Of a stretch of DNA of 6,258 nt, positions 3,917-6,258 are shown piece by piece. The stretch's first letter is position 1; each line of letters opens with the position of its first letter. Made by a program: the position numbers and the translations under genes. Origin of the DNA: CAZJJY01 sp964546445 (GTDB taxonomy: Bacteria > Patescibacteriota > Microgenomatia > PFEM01 > JAPLYW01); the NCBI GenBank assembly GCA_964546445.1, contig CAZJJY010000030.1, forward strand, positions 1 to 6,258, in the 5' to 3' direction. The notes under the pieces were generated by a model. That model searched no databases. It had not been told where the DNA came from and saw only the letters and a program-made list of their open reading frames with translations.

Positions 3917-5626
3917 ATGAAAACCTGTCCCCCTTTCAAAAGATATCTTTTAAAAATTATTTTTTTATTTTTTTTACTAACTTCTTTTCTCTTTTTATTT
4001 AAAAATAATTCCTTCGCTATCGGTTGTGGAACTCCTTGCAATAGTAGTGATACATGTCAAGGAGCTACGGATGGTTGTACTGAATGCCGTGACCCATCCT
4101 TGGAACAGATAACCGGATACACAACCTGTCAAGAACCTTTGGAATATGAAAAAAGACATGAACAAACAAGTGATTCTGGTGGTGAAATACTTATTGAAAA
4201 AGCTAATATCATGATCGAGTTTCCTTCTCTGGTAAACCCTAATAATTGTCAGTTTTCTGAATGCAAAAAAGAAGCATCACCAGAAAGAGACCCAAGACCA
4301 GCCAAAGGCGATGTTTGTAGTGAAAATGATCTTTTTACTCCTAGCTGTGCCAGTTCTTTTGGAGTATACGATACAGTTGATTTTCAAGGTGAAAATCGAC
4401 CATACTCTTCTTGGGAAGAGTCCATTTTTATAGATCCGACAGGAATTACTATTCCTTTTGTTGGAAAAAAAAATAAAGAATCTTGGGAGTTTTGGGAAAT
4501 ATCAAATGCCAGTGAAGCTAAATACATTACTGATTACATAGAAGGAACCAATGAATACTATAGAAATTATGGTAATTTGAATACCATTACTAACCACCAG
4601 GGAATTTTGAGGAAACTTACCCCTTTTGAATATCAAAACCAATTAAAAAAGAATCTTATCAAAAGAGCTCACTCTGAATATGAAGGATTAGATAAAATCC
4701 ATGATTATAATATTAAATATATTTCCCGTATTTGTTGGGATTTTCCAGCCTGGATGGATGCCGGTAAGTTTATTTCTGATATCGCCATTGATCATAGCAT
4801 CGATAAGATTGGAAATATTATTCTAAATATATTAGGCATTGAAGGAGAGTTTGACTTAGAACTTCCTGATATTGGCCATTACTGTCTTTATGCCAGCAAA
4901 CAAGAAGGAGATGGTCAATGGGCTATTGTTAAAGGNNNNNNNNNNNNNNNNNNNNNNNNNNNNNNNNNNNNNNNNNNNNNNNNNNNNNNNNNNNNNNNNN
5001 NNNNNNNNNNNNNNNNNNNNNNNNNNNNNNNNNNNCATCTCGCCAGACTCTATGAAGGAAGTCGAGAAATAAACAACATACTTATTCCTTTTTCCGAAGA
5101 AAAAAAGATCGAGATGGTCCAAAGCGAAGCTTATCCTGAGAGTAACCCTCCAGAAACATGTCTCAAAGAAAATTATATTCCCACAGGTGATGAAGGCGAT
5201 TCCCTTTGCTGTGGTTTAGTCAAAGCAAAGATAACTACTCAGGAAGAAACCGAAAGTTTTGCCTATCCTTGTAGTAATCCAGTCATTCAAAATGTTGGGG
5301 CTGGTGTTGGAGAAGAAAATCTTAACATTTGTTATAAAAAATCTAAGGATATCTCCCGAGAAATTGGTGTCAACTTAGAGCACCCATATCTAGATGAAAT
5401 TTGGTCTTACACCGCTAATGCTAATGGTGGTTTCTTTAATGTATTCCGTCCTTATTCAATCTCAAACTTTGAGGATATTTCCACCGTCACTGACATTTAT
5501 TATAAATCTTCTTCATCTGAAATCTCTCCTGAAAAAGGATCATTTTATTTCCCTCACTTAGGAGGAATACAGAAAGCCAAAGAATGGGTTGTTAATGAGG
5601 TCCTTCGACCTTATGTAGACAATTGA
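3917..5626 (+). CDS. Large exported cysteine-rich protein of the pilin locus (sequence interrupted by N gap)
   Basis: The ATG follows the P8 stop by two bases and has a Shine-Dalgarno sequence (GAAGG, 3906-3910). Residues 1-34 form a signal peptide: a basic start, a hydrophobic core at about 14-28, and a probable cut after NSFA. The mature N-terminus is cysteine-rich (C37, C41, C47, C54, C57, C71, then C111, C116, C134, C144), with further cysteines at 273 and 323 and five after the gap, including a CC pair. No further membrane helix is evident. I recognise no enzyme motif. Blocks such as KLTPFEYQNQLKK and HPYLDEIWSYTANANGGFFNVFRP resemble, from memory, uncharacterised Patescibacteria secreted proteins near T4SS pilin genes. 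The 100-N gap after residue 339 makes the true length and frame continuity uncertain; this could be two genes. A disulfide-stabilised extracellular component, such as a pilus-associated or tip protein, is a guess. Confidence 0.8.
   Translation: MKTCPPFKRYLLKIIFLFFLLTSFLFLFKNNSFAIGCGTPCNSSDTCQGATDGCTECRDPSLEQITGYTTCQEPLEYEKRHEQTSDSGGEILIEKANIMIEFPSLVNPNNCQFSECKKEASPERDPRPAKGDVCSENDLFTPSCASSFGVYDTVDFQGENRPYSSWEESIFIDPTGITIPFVGKKNKESWEFWEISNASEAKYITDYIEGTNEYYRNYGNLNTITNHQGILRKLTPFEYQNQLKKNLIKRAHSEYEGLDKIHDYNIKYISRICWDFPAWMDAGKFISDIAIDHSIDKIGNIILNILGIEGEFDLELPDIGHYCLYASKQEGDGQWAIVKXXXXXXXXXXXXXXXXXXXXXXXXXXXXXXXXXXHLARLYEGSREINNILIPFSEEKKIEMVQSEAYPESNPPETCLKENYIPTGDEGDSLCCGLVKAKITTQEETESFAYPCSNPVIQNVGAGVGEENLNICYKKSKDISREIGVNLEHPYLDEIWSYTANANGGFFNVFRPYSISNFEDISTVTDIYYKSSSSEISPEKGSFYFPHLGGIQKAKEWVVNEVLRPYVDN
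4936..5035. other. Assembly gap of exactly 100 N
   Basis: A run of exactly 100 undetermined bases, probably a fixed-size scaffolding placeholder and not a measured length. It lies inside the exported-protein gene. Both flanks are open in the same frame for a 100-base gap, but with an unknown true length that agreement would occur by chance one time in three. Confidence 0.98.
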
Positions 5627-5662
5627 ATTTAAGACTGATTGATGTTATCGTTTAACTAACAG

Positions 5663-6258
5663 ATGACTGCCAAAATAAAGTTTTTAGCCAGATTCAAAAA
5701 AATAGCTTTAATTCTAATTATATCCTTAGTCTTACTCTTCACTTTTCCTAACAAAACTTACGCTTTTGAAGATCGAAGTTCAAATTATTCTCTACAATTT
5801 GAAAACGCTCTCAAAATAGATGAGATGAATTTACAAAGTTTTGTCAACGAAACAATCAAAGCTGTTTCTGCTTCAATTCTCCGCCTTATTACTGGAAGTT
5901 TCTTTCAAATAAGTGAAGGAGAATTTTATCTTGAGAAAAAAGAGGAAAATAAAAAAGGAAATCTAATAAGCCCTCAAAGGATTGGTCTTTTATCAGCAAC
6001 TGGGATGGTTATGAACGGATTATATACTAACCCCCCTGCCTCAGGAATCCAATATTTTGCTGATCTAGGAAACAAACTTAAAATTGTTAAACCCGCCTTA
6101 GCCCAACAAGATGAAGGGATCGGTTTTAACCTCATGAAAACCACTCAACCAATATGGCAAGTCTTCAGGAACATTACCTATATACTTTTTGTTTTTATTC
6201 TTGTTGGCATGGGATTTGCCATCATGTTTAGGGTAAAGATTTCTCCACAGGCTGTTAT
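5663..6258 (+). CDS. Exported membrane protein, possible VirB6/TrbL-like channel component, 3'-partial
   Basis: The frame is open from ATG 5663 to the window end (198 codons plus two bases), with an in-frame stop at 5657 just upstream, so the start is well defined. No Shine-Dalgarno sequence is visible. Residues 1-34 are a signal peptide (KIKFLARFKK, a hydrophobic core at about 14-28, cut after KTYA). Residues 35-170 are mostly polar with weakly hydrophobic patches (65-83, 106-121). A membrane helix spans about 171-189 and is followed by FRVKISPQAV, where the window ends. The element KPALAQQDEG (144-152) resembles the LAQ-E element near the N-termini of the pilin-like proteins. From memory, large polytopic Patescibacteria proteins beside T4SS pilin and VirB4 genes contain a similar MFRVKISPQ segment after a first helix. 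A VirB6-like role is therefore plausible but unproven. It lies 36 bases after the exported protein gene, probably in the same unit. Confidence 0.8.
   Translation, partial: MTAKIKFLARFKKIALILIISLVLLFTFPNKTYAFEDRSSNYSLQFENALKIDEMNLQSFVNETIKAVSASILRLITGSFFQISEGEFYLEKKEENKKGNLISPQRIGLLSATGMVMNGLYTNPPASGIQYFADLGNKLKIVKPALAQQDEGIGFNLMKTTQPIWQVFRNITYILFVFILVGMGFAIMFRVKISPQAV

Noticed and set aside
4856..5122. Small open frames on both strands spanning the N gap
   Set aside because: They exist mainly because N codons cannot show stops; the long exported-protein frame explains the region.
5627..5662. Separate promoter for the VirB6-like gene
   Set aside because: TTAACT at 5652-5657 could be a -10, but no adequate -35 lies 16-18 bases upstream; co-transcription with the preceding gene is simpler.
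1..6258. CRISPR array, tRNA, rRNA, insertion sequence or recoded TGA (Gracilibacteria-type code)
   Set aside because: No spaced direct repeats, cloverleaf, rRNA-like segment or transposase/inverted repeats were seen. TGA occurs as a stop and never as an in-frame sense codon in the called genes.

Overview
The window looks like a fragment of an AT-rich bacterial genome (about one third G+C by eye), most likely a member of the Candidate Phyla Radiation (Patescibacteria), perhaps a Microgenomates-type lineage. That placement is an inference. It rests on the run of short two-helix 'T4SS pilin' (VirB2-like) proteins, the large cysteine-rich exported protein beside them, and a protein with a VirB6-like start, a combination I associate with that group. 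Genes end in TGA as well as TAA, and no frame needs TGA as a sense codon, so standard bacterial code 11 fits.

Layout. Eight paralogous pilin-like genes (P1 to P8 here) lie on the + strand: P1 (2-430, 5' end outside the window), P2 (433-756), P3 (1548-1898), P4 (1898-2281), P5 (2289-2672), P6 (2672-3043), P7 (3098-3472) and P8 (3543-3914). All share one plan: a variable N-terminal segment, TM1 ending in a G-G/A-G/S-G pair, a short basic loop around [SAN]-[AG]-[GA]-[ND]-x-[DEK]-[KR], then TM2 with a conserved [SA]-x-[IA]-x-G. After P8 come a 569-codon exported cysteine-rich protein (3917-5626), broken by a 100-N assembly gap, and the start of a further exported membrane protein (5663 to the window end). 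A uppS gene (isoprenyl diphosphate synthase) sits on the - strand between P2 and P3.

Transcription units inferred from the sequence: (i) the end of a unit carrying P1-P2, converging on uppS with adjacent stop codons; (ii) uppS; (iii) P3-P4-P5-P6, with two TAATG stop/start overlaps, behind a TTGACA / extended -10 promoter; (iv) P7 alone, with a TTGACA-17-TATGAT promoter, a 9-bp palindrome over the -10, a near-perfect Shine-Dalgarno sequence and apparently an ATT start codon; (v) P8, the exported protein and the VirB6-like protein, behind a TTGACG-17-TAAATT promoter. In units iii and v the predicted transcription start falls on the G of the GTG start codon, so both would be leaderless, whereas P7 has the ribosome-binding site expected of an abundant protein.

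Together this reads as part of a divergent type IV secretion or surface-pilus locus with an unusually large set of pilin paralogues. P7 is the best candidate for the major subunit. No ATPase (VirB4/VirD4), peptidase or relaxase lies in the window, so the function (DNA uptake, conjugation, host attachment or protein export) cannot be settled here.
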